DNA of 64,000 bases, from positions 2,170,001 to 2,234,000 of the forward strand of contig NZ_CP017183.1 in assembly GCF_001729785.1 (NCBI RefSeq). The letters are read 5' to 3'. Every line of letters starts with the position of its first letter. The first letter of the stretch is position 1. This DNA is from Enterobacter hormaechei subsp. xiangfangensis. GTDB taxonomy: Bacteria; Pseudomonadota; Gammaproteobacteria; Enterobacterales; Enterobacteriaceae. Below, piece by piece: positions 48,101 through 54,341 of this stretch. A model generated the notes under the pieces. It had not been told where the DNA came from, searched no databases, and saw nothing but the letters and a program-made list of their open reading frames with translations. The translations under genes were made by a program, and so were the position numbers.

Positions 48101-51100
48101 TCGGTCAGACGGTCACCGTGACGCTGGGCGGAAACAGCTACACCGCACAGGTTCAGCAGGGCGGCGTCTGGAGCGTGAACGTGCCGGGCACAGACCTTTC
48201 CGCACTGTCGGATAACGGTTACACCGTGCAGGCCAGCGTGAGTGACGCCGCGGGTAATCCGGGCAGCGCGGGGAAAGCGATTACGTTTGATACCACGCCG
48301 CCGACCGTCAGCTTTAACGTTGTGGCGGGAGATGACGTCATCAACAGCGTGGAGCACGGGCAGGCGCAGATCGTCAGCGGCACCGCAACCGGCGCCAGCG
48401 TCGGCGATAAGGTGGTCATCACCATCGGTTCGAACCAGTACACCACCACCGTTGACGCCAGCGGCAAATGGAGCGTGGGCGTTCCGGCCAGCGTGATTTC
48501 CGCGCTGACCGACGGCACCGTGACCCTTAGCGCGACTATCACCGACAGTGCGGGTAACAGCAGCACCCAGACCCACGACGTGGTGGTAAATACCGCATCG
48601 GTCGCGCTGACCGTCAACACCCTCAGCGGTGATGACGTGATCAATGCAGCAGAAGCGGGCGCGTCGCTGGTCATCAACGGCTCCAGCGCGCAGTTCGCCA
48701 GCGGTACGCAGGTCACTATCAACCTGAATGGTAAGAGCTATACGGCCACTATCCAGAGCGATGGCTCCTGGACAACCACCGTACCGGCCGCCGACGTGGG
48801 CACCCTGGCCGACGGCGCGAGCTACCAGGTTTCTGTTTCGGCGCAGGACAGCGCCGGGAACAGCGCCTCGGCGACGCATACCATCAGCGTGGATACCAGC
48901 GCGCCGGTGATTAGCGTGAACACGTTGTCGGGCGACGATGTGCTGAATGCGGCGGAAGCCCAGCAGGCGCTCACCGTACAAGGCTCTTCCAGCGCGGAAG
49001 CAGGCCAGACGGTGACCGTCACGCTGGGCGGCAAAACCTACACTGCGCTTGTGGCAAACGACGGGACGTGGACGCTGGATGTTCCGGCAGTCGATCTGGC
49101 TGCACTGAGCCAGGGGGCGCTGACGGTGACCGCCTCGGTCAACGATAAAGCCGGTAACAGCGGCCAGACGACGCATACCTTAACGGTCGATACCATCGCG
49201 CCAGCCGTCACCATTAGCACCGTGGCTGATGACGATATCGTCAACAACGCCGAGCAGCTGGCGGGACAGACCATCAGCGGGACCACCACCGCGGAACAGG
49301 GCCAGACGGTGACCGTCTCCTTCAACGGCCACAGCTATCAGGCGACCGTCGGGGCGGACGGCTCCTGGTCGGTCTTCGTGCCGGGGCGTGATTTCCTTGG
49401 CCTGAGCGACGGGGATTACACCATTACGGCTACGGTGAGCGATAAGGCAGGTAACCCGGGCAGCGCAACGCACGACGTGACGCTTAACGGCGACGTGCCG
49501 ACCATCGCCATTAACACCTTTGCGCAGGACGATATCGTAAATGCCGCCGAACATGGCACGCCACTGGTTATCAGCGGCACCACCGATGCGCCAGCGGGCC
49601 AGACGGTGACAATTACGCTTAACGGTAAAACCTACACGGCTACCGTTCAAAATGACGGCACCTGGAGCTATACGGTCGGCAGCGCAGACGTGACCGCGCT
49701 GGCGGACGGCGGTTCGTACGTGATTAACGCGCAGGTGAGCAACGCCATCGGCAACAGCGTCAGCGATAACCACACCGTAACCGTGGATCTCACCGCACCG
49801 TCGATGGGGATCAGCATTGATTCCCTGCAAAACGATACCGGCCTCAGCGCGAATGACTTCATCACCAACGACAGCCAGGTGGTGGTGAATGGTTCCCTGA
49901 CCGCGCAGCTCGGCAATAACGAGAAGGCGCAGATCAGCCTTGACGGCGGCGTCACCTGGATCGACCTGACCGTCACCGGCACCACCTGGCGCTACACTGA
50001 TGGCCGCACCCTGACGGACGGTACGTATCAGTACCAGGTGCGCGTGATTGATAACGCGGGCAACGTTGGGGCAACGGACAGCCAGGACGTGGTAATCGAT
50101 CTGACGAAGCCTGCGGCGGCGACCATTACCGTGGATTCCGTCTCGCAGGATACCGGCCTGTCCGACAGCGACTTCATTACCAGCGACAACCAGATCAGCC
50201 TGAAAGGTACGCTCGGCGCGGCCCTGGGCAACGGCGACCACGCCCAGATCAGCCTGGACGGTGGCGCGACCTGGACTGACGTGAGCGTTAGCGGCCTGAG
50301 CTGGACGTATATTGATGGCCGTACGCTGACCGACGGGGATTACAACTACCAGCTGCGCGTGATTGACGAGGCGGGGAATATCAGCGCCACCACCAGCCAG
50401 GTGGTGACCATTGATACCGTCGCGCCGGACGCCAGCAAAACGATCGCTATCGACAGCATCAGCGACGATACCGGCCTGAGCAGCAGCGACTTTATCACTC
50501 GCGACACGTCCCTGACCCTGCACGGCTCACTCGGCGCGACGCTGGCCGACGGCGAATATGCCCAGATCAGCATCGACGGCGGCGTCACCTGGCAGAACGT
50601 GATCGTCACCGGCAACAGCTGGTACTACGTGGACGGCCGCACGCTGGGTAACCAGACCTATGACTACTACGTTCGCGTAGTGGATGCGGCGGGCAACGTG
50701 GGTGCTAGCGCTCATCAGCAGGTGACGGTCGATACGGTCGCGCCGGATGCGGCGATTACGGTGACCGTGGATAACATCACCGTCGATACCGGTTTCGATA
50801 ACAATGACTTCCTGACCAGTTCGACCTCGTACACGCTCAACGGGACGCTCGGGGCCGAACTCGGGGCGGGTGAGTATGTGCAGGTGAGCATGGATGGCGG
50901 CACCACCTGGGTTTACGCCACGGTAAGCGGTACCCAGTGGCGCTATACCGACGCGCGCATCCTGGCCGACGGCGACTACCGCTATCAGGTGCGGGTTGTC
51001 GATCAGGCGGGCAACGTCGGGGCCACCACCACGCAGGACGTGACGGTGGATACCCAGGCGCCGCAGTACGGCATCACCATTGACAGCATCAGCGAAGATA

Positions 51101-54100
51101 CCGGGCAGTCCGGAAGTGATTTCATCACCATGGACACCTCGCTGACGATCAACGGTTCGTTGGGCAGCGCGCTGGCCAGCGACGAGCGCGTACAGATTAG
51201 CCTCGACGGCGGCAATACCTGGATTGACGCTACCGTCACTAACCAGCGCTGGAGCTATACGGACACCCGCGATCTGACGGACGGGGATTACAACTACCAG
51301 GTGCGGATCATCGACCAGGCGGGCAACGTCGGCTCAACCTCTTCGCAGGTGGTAACGGTTGATACCACGCCGCCTGATACGGTGGGAACGGTGGTCAGCT
51401 ATACCGACGGGGAAGGCGAACGTCAGGGCAGCTTCGGCGCTTCGGTGGCAACAGATGACAACTCTCCAGTGATTAACGGGACGCTTAACCGTGCGCCGGA
51501 CAGTGGCGAGATCGTGCAACTGTATCGTGACGGTGTGCTGCTGGGACAGGTGACGATGAACGGCGCCGCCAGCTGGTATTTCCAGGACAGTGGTCTGAAT
51601 GACGGTAATCACGTCTATATGCTGCGTGTGACCGATCTGGCAGGTAACTTCACCGACTCAGATGATTTCGTGCTGAAAGTGGATACGAGCATCCCGACCA
51701 CCACCGTGACCATTAACCCTCAGACGACGACAGATAGCACCCCGATTCTGAGTGGACTTGTATCGGCGGGACTGACCAACGGCGAGTACGTGGTTATCAC
51801 CGTGAACGATAAAACCTACACCTCAGAGACTGGCGGTGCGGTCGTGGTCGATCCGGATAACAACACATGGTATTTGCAGCTCCCTGACGGCGATGCGCTG
51901 AGCGTGAAGAATTATGATGTTACGGCACAGGTGAAAAGCAGCGCCGGCAACGGCAATACCGCTGGGTTGACTACCGGTAGCCTGATTGTAGGGAGTGAAG
52001 AATCATTGACGCCGGCCTGGTCATTTACCGCCGCGAACTACTCCTATTCTGCCAGCTATATGCTGGATTCGGATGGGCTGTGGACGATTATGGCCAACCA
52101 GCAATTCGCATCCGCCAATACCAGTAGCCGTAACGCTTACACCGTTTCAGGCAATTTCTCAATGACGGGGAGTTACACAACCGGTACTTACGCGGATATC
52201 AACCGCGACGGGCTGGCTGACGTGCTGGCGGAAGGGACAAGTTACTCGTACATGGTGCAGCTGATTAACAATGGAGACGGTACATACACCTCCAGTACGC
52301 TGACCAATATGGGGGCTGCGGTGTGGTATGGCGCGGTGGTCGCCATTGACATCAAGGGCGATGGTTACACTGACTTTGTCATCGGCGATGCTGGCGGGCC
52401 TGATTCCAGCACCGTCATGCTCAATAACAACGGCACGCTGACGGGCAGTTCGAAGTCCGGTACGTACTCCAGTTTCGTATCGGGATCAACGGTAGGTAAC
52501 TACAACAGTCTGATTGAAACGTCCGGTGTGGATTTGAACAACGACGGGAAAGTGGATATTGCCCAGCATACGACCAACGGGGGCAACAACTATGCCCTGT
52601 CGACCATGTTTAACCAGGGCAATGGCTCATTTACGTGGGGGCAAAACTTCACCAATACCATGTACAGCGGCTATGGTTCCGCCGCAGCGTCCAATGCCGT
52701 GAGTATGACCTGGGCCGACTTTAACGGTGATGGCTACATGGACCTGTATATGAGCATGTCCCGTACCTCCAGCGGAACCAGCCAGGGCGGGGTGTTAATG
52801 CTGAACGACGGTAGCGGCAACCTTCTGGCCGGAACCGCGGTTGGAACGGCGACCACGGATAAGTTTGTGGGTAACGTCAGCGTGGCGGTGGACTGGAACC
52901 TCGACGGTCACATGGACATCATCAAGCTGGCGAATAGCGGGCAGTCTTATCTTTACACCAATGATGGACTGGCAGGTACTGCAAGCTTTACTGCTTCGAA
53001 ATTCAGTACCGCTACGTCAACTCAGGTATCCGGCGCGGCTCTGCTTGATTACGACTGGGATGGCGCACAGGATCTGCTCATTTTCCGTCAAAACGGTACG
53101 GTTTTACTGGAGCGGAATACCAATACGGTCGCACCAGGTACGGCCTTGCATCTGAAGATTGTCGACAGCGAAGGGATTAACGCCTTCTTTGGCAACACTG
53201 TCCAGCTGTACAACGCGGCAGGCCAGCTGGTCGCCAGTGAAATCATCAATGCCCAGTCCGGGATTGGCATTAACGATTCCTCGTCGCTCATCAGTTTTTA
53301 CGGCCTGGATCCCAGCGAGACGTATCACGCGGTGCTGGTTCGTGCCGTTAACGGTGTTTCGAGTAACGTAACCTGGGACGGGCTGACGGCAGGAGACGGT
53401 AAAGAAAGTTACGCCCTGACGGCTGAAGCTGCTACGGGCGGTCACCAGGGCACCCTGACAGGTACCGGCTACAACGATACCTTTATCGCTGAAGCAGGGA
53501 CGTATACCTACAACGGTTCCGGTGGCTGGACGACGACCTCTGAACACGACACGTGGAGCAGTACGGGCGGCATGGATGTCGTGGATTATCGCAACGCCAC
53601 TTCCGGCGTCACCGTCGATTTAGGACGCTCTACGGCGCAGAGTACCGGATTCGATACCGCGACACTGGTGAATATTGAAGGCATCAACGGCTCCGACTAT
53701 GACGACGTGATCACCGGCAACAGCGGTGATAACCAGTTCGAAGGCCGGGGCGGGAACGACACCTTCAACATCGGCAGCGGCGGTCACGATACGTTGCTCT
53801 ATAAGCTGATCAACGCGTCTGACGCGACGGGCGGCAACGGCAGCGATGTGGTGAACGGCTTTACCGTCGGCACCTGGGAAGGGACGGCGGATACGGACCG
53901 TATCGACCTGCGCGACCTGCTTTCTGACAGCGGTTATACCGGCACCGGCTCGGCGAGCTACGTCAACGGCGTGGCGACGCTGGACAGCAGCGCGGGCAAC
54001 ATCGCCGACTACATCCGCGTGGTGCAGAACGGCAGCAACACCGAGATCCAGGTTGACCTGGACGGCACCGGCGGTCAGTTCTCGCCCACCACGCTGGTGA

Positions 54101-54165
54101 CGCTGAACGGGGTGCAGAAAGATCTGGCGACGCTGCTGGCGAACCACCAGCTGTTAATTGCGTAA
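36112..54165 (+). CDS. Giant BapA-like type I secreted adhesin, 6017 residues
   Basis: An enormous surface adhesin for cell aggregation and biofilm formation. The N-terminal about 115 residues match the BapA prefix domain; residues 135-156 are a Gly/Ala-rich hydrophobic stretch that may retain the protein in the secretion channel. One different Ig-like unit is followed by about 43 Ig-like domains of about 100 residues, five shorter domains with DTGLS-type openings, then FG-GAP/VCBS-like calcium loops (DINRDGLAD, DLNNDGKVD, DFNGDGYMD). RTX-type repeats and a type I secretion C-terminal signal close the protein. A GGAGAAG ribosome site precedes the ATG. BapA of Salmonella is shorter (about 3800 residues). 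No classical LapG site (TAAG) is visible. Confidence 0.92.
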   Translation: MSTAKVVDVIIRKTAEKTKLTGEGNLSVSISSPSVIEIQGSAQDVVRYVRQGNDLLIYMKDGSVIRCNNYFVEDTETHNHSELVFNDNQALTHISFADAGEASGVAATELTAQAAPISSIEPFLEQGSVLSDAPWGWIAGAALGGGAIGALLAHGGDGETKTRVIDNTKEVESATPTFLLADNAGDKQGVLSAKEVTDDNTPTFSGTGQPGATIQVKDGSGSTIASTMVAKDGTWTVTLPTQADGEHTWSVVQIDGSKTTSAGSITVTVSTADTSVTLAATAGDNVINASEQAAGFTLSGTSKNLAQGTALTVTLNGKTYTAEVGANGAWSVKVPAADAQALGDGTWTVNVSGKDAAGNTVSGSQTIGVDTASPVISVDTIAQDNIINAAEHNQPLTLTGKTNAEAGQIVTVTLNGKNHTATVGSDGSWSVTLPASEVQTLANGEHTLTVNVSDKAGNGSSITADFRVDTAAPVVTINTVAGDDILNTSEQGQAQIISGQANGAAEGDVVTVTVGGKTFTGVVQADGTWSVGVPASVIGALGEGSHSISVAVTDAAGNTGSATHGITLSGNPPEFTLDPISQDNVLNAQEAMQPLSLSGTSNLPNGSAVTVTLNNVNYQTTVENGRWSVQVPVSDVLDLANTLYTVSVSGTDSVGNSGSAEANLLVDTVLPQVIVNTFAGDNLVNNAEAAVDQTLSGRVTGAAAGDTVSVTVGGKSYTATVGSDLKWSVTIPSADLQAFGDGDLTFSASVTNAHGNTGTGERDININAELPGLRVNTISGDDVINAIEQQQDLAVTGSSTHLAEGTQITVTINNVEYVTTVNASGSWQIGVPAADLQAWTAGGMTVSVSAEDAWGNTVAAEHPIELDLNAVAVTIDTVTTDDMLNAAEKGADVTLSGQTQGVEAGQTVVVKFADQTFTAQVQQDGSWHLTVPASAMETLIDGRAQVSVSVTNVNGNSADASRVVIVDTQPPAITLDNLTDDNIINAAEAQQDLVLSGSTTAETGQTVTVTLNGKSYQTTVQADGRWQLNVPAADVGALTDGNVTVTATVTDVAGNSSSADRVGLVDATVPQVTINDFVTDTNTVNQLAHAQAQILSGSVTGAAAGDLVTITINNVDYTTVVDAAGNWSLGLPASVIQGLTDGTWTINVSVTDRSGNTGSSSVDVVVNTVTPVIGINTLAADDVINAAEKGEDLLLSGTSNQPEGTTITVNLNGINYTATTDVSGNWSVTVPASAVSALGEANYTVTASVTDNVGNSAAATHDVLVDSSLPVVTLNNFAGDNIVNAAEVAAGQTLTGKVSNAASGDTVTIILGGQTYTATVQDDLTWSLPLTQSQLTALGNGDLTVSASVTNAHGNTGSSSLDVTIDAELPGLRIDTVAGDDVINIIEHAQNLVISGTSTDLAAGSTVTVSINGKSYSASVLADGTWQAAVPAADVSRWADGSLTISASAQDTSGNPVNIGTVVDVDLAPVAISINSVTDDNVLNAAEKGQDLVLSGSSSNVEAGQTVTIIFAGKTWTTMVDANGDWICTVPAADLSGLKDGDASVQVSVTNVNGNAASSSQAFSVATAAPAVTINTISGDNMLNAAEAAQDLTLSGTSTAEAGQTVTVTFNGNQYTAQVQANGSWTLDVPAADLAGIADGSAAVTVTVSDKAGNPASAGASVLVDTTVPQITFDIVAGDDIVNIAEHGQALIVTGKVTGAQAGDVITLTLNGKDYTAMLDGAGNWSVGVPATDVGALANGDQTISATVTDKAGNSTSATHAFDVSLTAPVIAINTLAVDDVINATEKGQDLLISGTSNQPDGTRITVTLNGISYAATTDASGNWSVTVPAANVSALGEASYSVTASVTDTAGNSANTSHSVLVDSALPQVTINAVATDDVINAAEVASGQTLSGKVSGAASGDTVTIGIGGNTYTATVQDDLSWSVNVPSDVLTAIGNGDLTVTASVTNGHGNTGTGERDITIDASLPGLRVDTVAGDDVINSIEHGQNLIITGSSDGLASGSALTVTVNGKTYAATVLADGTWSAAIPAADVGALSAGTITVTVDGQSAAGNPVSISHDVKVDLATVAISIDAVATDDVINAAEKGEDLVLSGTTTNVEKNQTVTITFGGKTYSATVDASGHWTATVPSADLGSLKDGDASVQVSVTNVNGNSASAGREYSVDATAPTVSIEIVSDNNIINAAEAQQDLVVNGVSNAEAGQTVTVTLNGVDYTTTVQANGSWSVTVPSADIGAITDGSYTITAAVADKAGNPALADRDVLVDTTVPQLTINTVSDDDVINSAEHAQALIVTGSVTGAAAGDVVTVTINNKDYTATLDASGRWSVGVPAADVSALTAGDHTITAALTDKAGNSNSTTHEVEVNLTAPVLTIDTVSGDDVINSSEKTQDLTITGTASGLAAGAVVTVMLNGKAYSATVDTNGQWTTTVPASEVGQLGEALYTVSASATDSVGNSTSTSHTVNVESVLPGVIINTVAGDDVINAAELATGQTISGTVVNAEAGNTVTVSVGGHNYTATVQSDLTWSVSVPESVLTALGNGDLTVTASVTNGVGNSGSGERDITIDANLPGLRVDTVAGDDVINSIEHRQNLIITGSSDGLTAGTALTVTVNGKTYAATVLADGTWSAAIPSADVSALAAGTVTVNVEGQSSAGNPVTINHDVTVDLANVAISIDAIASDDVINAAERGADLVLSGTTANVEENQTVTITFGGKSYTATVDAEGKWTATVPSADLAGLKDGDASVQVSVTNVNGNSASAGREYSVDATAPSVTINTIATDDILNASEAQSDLAISGTSTAEAGQTVTVSLNGKDYTTTVSANGSWTLNVPAADLAGLTDGSVTVTASVSDKAGNPASVDHALTVDVTVPAVTIHTVAGDDVINVAEHNQAQIISGSATGAAAGDKVTVTIGGQTYTTVLDAAGNWSVGVPANVISGLSDGTVTVSVSVTDAAGNTGSGTHNVTVDTGLPSVSFNAISDDNVLNAVEKGQDLSVSGTSANLAEGTQVTVTLNGKNYTATTAADGTWSLTVPAADLAGLGQASYTLNATATNGVGNSVSNSANLLVDTALPTVTINTVAGDNVINAAEVAAGQTLSGTVANAEAGNTVTVAIGGHSYTATVQNNLSWSVNVPSDVLTALGNGSLSVTATVTNGHGNTGTGEREIAIDANLPGLRVDTVAGDDVVNTIEHAQNLIVSGTSDGLAPGTALTVTVNGKDYAATVLADGTWRAAIPSTDVSAWPEGTVKISVTGDSAAGNPIIISHDVTVDLATVAISINALATDDVINAAEKGADLVLSGVTTNVEAGQTVTISLNGRIYTTTVDDSGNWTYTVPSADLAGLKDGDASVQVSVTNVNGNSASAGREYSVDATAPSVTINTIATDDILNASEAQSDLAISGTSTAEAGQTVTVSLNGKDYTTTVSANGSWTLNVPAADLAGLSDGSVTVTASVSDKAGNPASADHNLTVDVTVPAVTIHTVAGDDVINVAEHNQAQIISGSATGAAAGDKVTVTIGGQTYTTVLDAAGNWSVGVPANVISGLSDGTVTVSVSVTDAAGNTGSGTHNVTVDTGLPLVSFNAISDDNVLNAVEKGQDLRVSGTSANLGEGTVVAVTLNGKNYTATTAADGTWSLTIPAADLTGLGQASYTLNATATNGVGNSVSNTANLLVDTALPTVTINTIAGDNVINAAEVAAGQTLSGKVANAEAGNTVTVTIGGNTYTATVQSDLTWSVNVPESVLTALGNGDLTVSATVTNGHGNTGTGERDVTIDASLPGLRVNTVAGDDVINSIEHGQNLIVSGTSDGLAAGTTLTVTVNGKTYAASVLADGSWTAAIPAADVGALAAGTMTVTVAGQSTAGNPVSISHDVIVDLAAVAISIDAIATDDVINAAEKGVDLVLSGSTSNVEENQTVTVTFGGKTYTAKVDADGNWTATVPSADLAGLKDGDASVQVSVTNAHGNSASAGREYSVDATAPTVTIDTVAGDNVINGSEAAAGVAISGTTTAEVGQTVTVTLGGNSYTAQVQQGGVWSVNVPGTDLSALSDNGYTVQASVSDAAGNPGSAGKAITFDTTPPTVSFNVVAGDDVINSVEHGQAQIVSGTATGASVGDKVVITIGSNQYTTTVDASGKWSVGVPASVISALTDGTVTLSATITDSAGNSSTQTHDVVVNTASVALTVNTLSGDDVINAAEAGASLVINGSSAQFASGTQVTINLNGKSYTATIQSDGSWTTTVPAADVGTLADGASYQVSVSAQDSAGNSASATHTISVDTSAPVISVNTLSGDDVLNAAEAQQALTVQGSSSAEAGQTVTVTLGGKTYTALVANDGTWTLDVPAVDLAALSQGALTVTASVNDKAGNSGQTTHTLTVDTIAPAVTISTVADDDIVNNAEQLAGQTISGTTTAEQGQTVTVSFNGHSYQATVGADGSWSVFVPGRDFLGLSDGDYTITATVSDKAGNPGSATHDVTLNGDVPTIAINTFAQDDIVNAAEHGTPLVISGTTDAPAGQTVTITLNGKTYTATVQNDGTWSYTVGSADVTALADGGSYVINAQVSNAIGNSVSDNHTVTVDLTAPSMGISIDSLQNDTGLSANDFITNDSQVVVNGSLTAQLGNNEKAQISLDGGVTWIDLTVTGTTWRYTDGRTLTDGTYQYQVRVIDNAGNVGATDSQDVVIDLTKPAAATITVDSVSQDTGLSDSDFITSDNQISLKGTLGAALGNGDHAQISLDGGATWTDVSVSGLSWTYIDGRTLTDGDYNYQLRVIDEAGNISATTSQVVTIDTVAPDASKTIAIDSISDDTGLSSSDFITRDTSLTLHGSLGATLADGEYAQISIDGGVTWQNVIVTGNSWYYVDGRTLGNQTYDYYVRVVDAAGNVGASAHQQVTVDTVAPDAAITVTVDNITVDTGFDNNDFLTSSTSYTLNGTLGAELGAGEYVQVSMDGGTTWVYATVSGTQWRYTDARILADGDYRYQVRVVDQAGNVGATTTQDVTVDTQAPQYGITIDSISEDTGQSGSDFITMDTSLTINGSLGSALASDERVQISLDGGNTWIDATVTNQRWSYTDTRDLTDGDYNYQVRIIDQAGNVGSTSSQVVTVDTTPPDTVGTVVSYTDGEGERQGSFGASVATDDNSPVINGTLNRAPDSGEIVQLYRDGVLLGQVTMNGAASWYFQDSGLNDGNHVYMLRVTDLAGNFTDSDDFVLKVDTSIPTTTVTINPQTTTDSTPILSGLVSAGLTNGEYVVITVNDKTYTSETGGAVVVDPDNNTWYLQLPDGDALSVKNYDVTAQVKSSAGNGNTAGLTTGSLIVGSEESLTPAWSFTAANYSYSASYMLDSDGLWTIMANQQFASANTSSRNAYTVSGNFSMTGSYTTGTYADINRDGLADVLAEGTSYSYMVQLINNGDGTYTSSTLTNMGAAVWYGAVVAIDIKGDGYTDFVIGDAGGPDSSTVMLNNNGTLTGSSKSGTYSSFVSGSTVGNYNSLIETSGVDLNNDGKVDIAQHTTNGGNNYALSTMFNQGNGSFTWGQNFTNTMYSGYGSAAASNAVSMTWADFNGDGYMDLYMSMSRTSSGTSQGGVLMLNDGSGNLLAGTAVGTATTDKFVGNVSVAVDWNLDGHMDIIKLANSGQSYLYTNDGLAGTASFTASKFSTATSTQVSGAALLDYDWDGAQDLLIFRQNGTVLLERNTNTVAPGTALHLKIVDSEGINAFFGNTVQLYNAAGQLVASEIINAQSGIGINDSSSLISFYGLDPSETYHAVLVRAVNGVSSNVTWDGLTAGDGKESYALTAEAATGGHQGTLTGTGYNDTFIAEAGTYTYNGSGGWTTTSEHDTWSSTGGMDVVDYRNATSGVTVDLGRSTAQSTGFDTATLVNIEGINGSDYDDVITGNSGDNQFEGRGGNDTFNIGSGGHDTLLYKLINASDATGGNGSDVVNGFTVGTWEGTADTDRIDLRDLLSDSGYTGTGSASYVNGVATLDSSAGNIADYIRVVQNGSNTEIQVDLDGTGGQFSPTTLVTLNGVQKDLATLLANHQLLIA
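36940..49797 (+). repeat. About 43 tandem Ig-like coding repeats
   Basis: Each unit of about 300 bases codes for one domain of about 100 residues with the signature (V/I)xINT(V/I)(A/S)xDD(V/I)(I/L)NAAE near its start and (D/N)GxWSVxVPAxD in the middle, then a SDKAGN or TNxxGN turn. My count is 43 units, about 99.7 residues each on average. Acidic residues at the junctions suggest calcium-rigidified linkers. Confidence 0.9.
38419..49197 (+). repeat. Second-order repeat: six-domain block, 1794-1797 bp
   Basis: A distinctive unit beginning LPGLRV occurs at 38419, 40216, 42010, 43807, 45604 and 47401, with spacings of 1797, 1794, 1797, 1797 and 1797 bases. The unit before each has the turn TN(G/A)xGNTG instead of SDKAGN, and the five units between follow a fixed order of types. 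Five full blocks and a sixth that drifts are seen. Two adjacent blocks share a 149-base identical stretch (44713-44861 and 46510-46658). Confidence 0.9.
49801..51365 (+). repeat. Five tandem DTGLS-type domain repeats
   Basis: Five units of about 104 residues open with (I/V)(S/T)(I/V)DS(I/V)xxDTGLSxxDFI and contain QISLDGGxTW, W(R/T)YTDGRTLTDG and VxDxAGNVG. They form the transition between the Ig-like rod and the C-terminal calcium-binding region of the adhesin. Confidence 0.85.
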
Positions 54166-54171
54166 AACACT

Positions 54172-54200
54172 GCCGCGGGGAGCGATCCTCGCGGCTTTTT
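54172..54200 (+). terminator. Terminator between adhesin and exporter genes
   Basis: GCCGCGGGGA (54172-54181) pairs with TCCTCGCGGC (54186-54195), one mismatch, followed by TTTTT. It lies a few bases after the adhesin stop. The ABC gene starts 142 bases later, so the exporter genes are probably transcribed in part from their own promoter. Confidence 0.8.
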
Positions 54201-54341
54201 GCGTTTCTTTACACGAATAGCCATAACCCTATATTTCACAAGATTATTTTGCGGGCTCGTTTAGACAGTGTTCGATTTCTAATCATCCCGGAAAGGTATC
54301 ATTTCAGTGCGAAATCATCGCCCTGAACAGGACGTAGCATT

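Noticed and set aside
36538..49176. Very long minus-strand open frames (up to 812 codons) antisense to the adhesin.
   Set aside because: They follow from the repeated, GC-rich codon pattern of the adhesin on the other strand; they have repetitive, Arg/Gly/Val-rich composition, no ribosome sites and no known domains.
36940..49797. Regularly spaced DNA repeats that could suggest a CRISPR array or satellite.
   Set aside because: The repeats are about 300 bases, degenerate, in frame and code for Ig-like domains without interruption.
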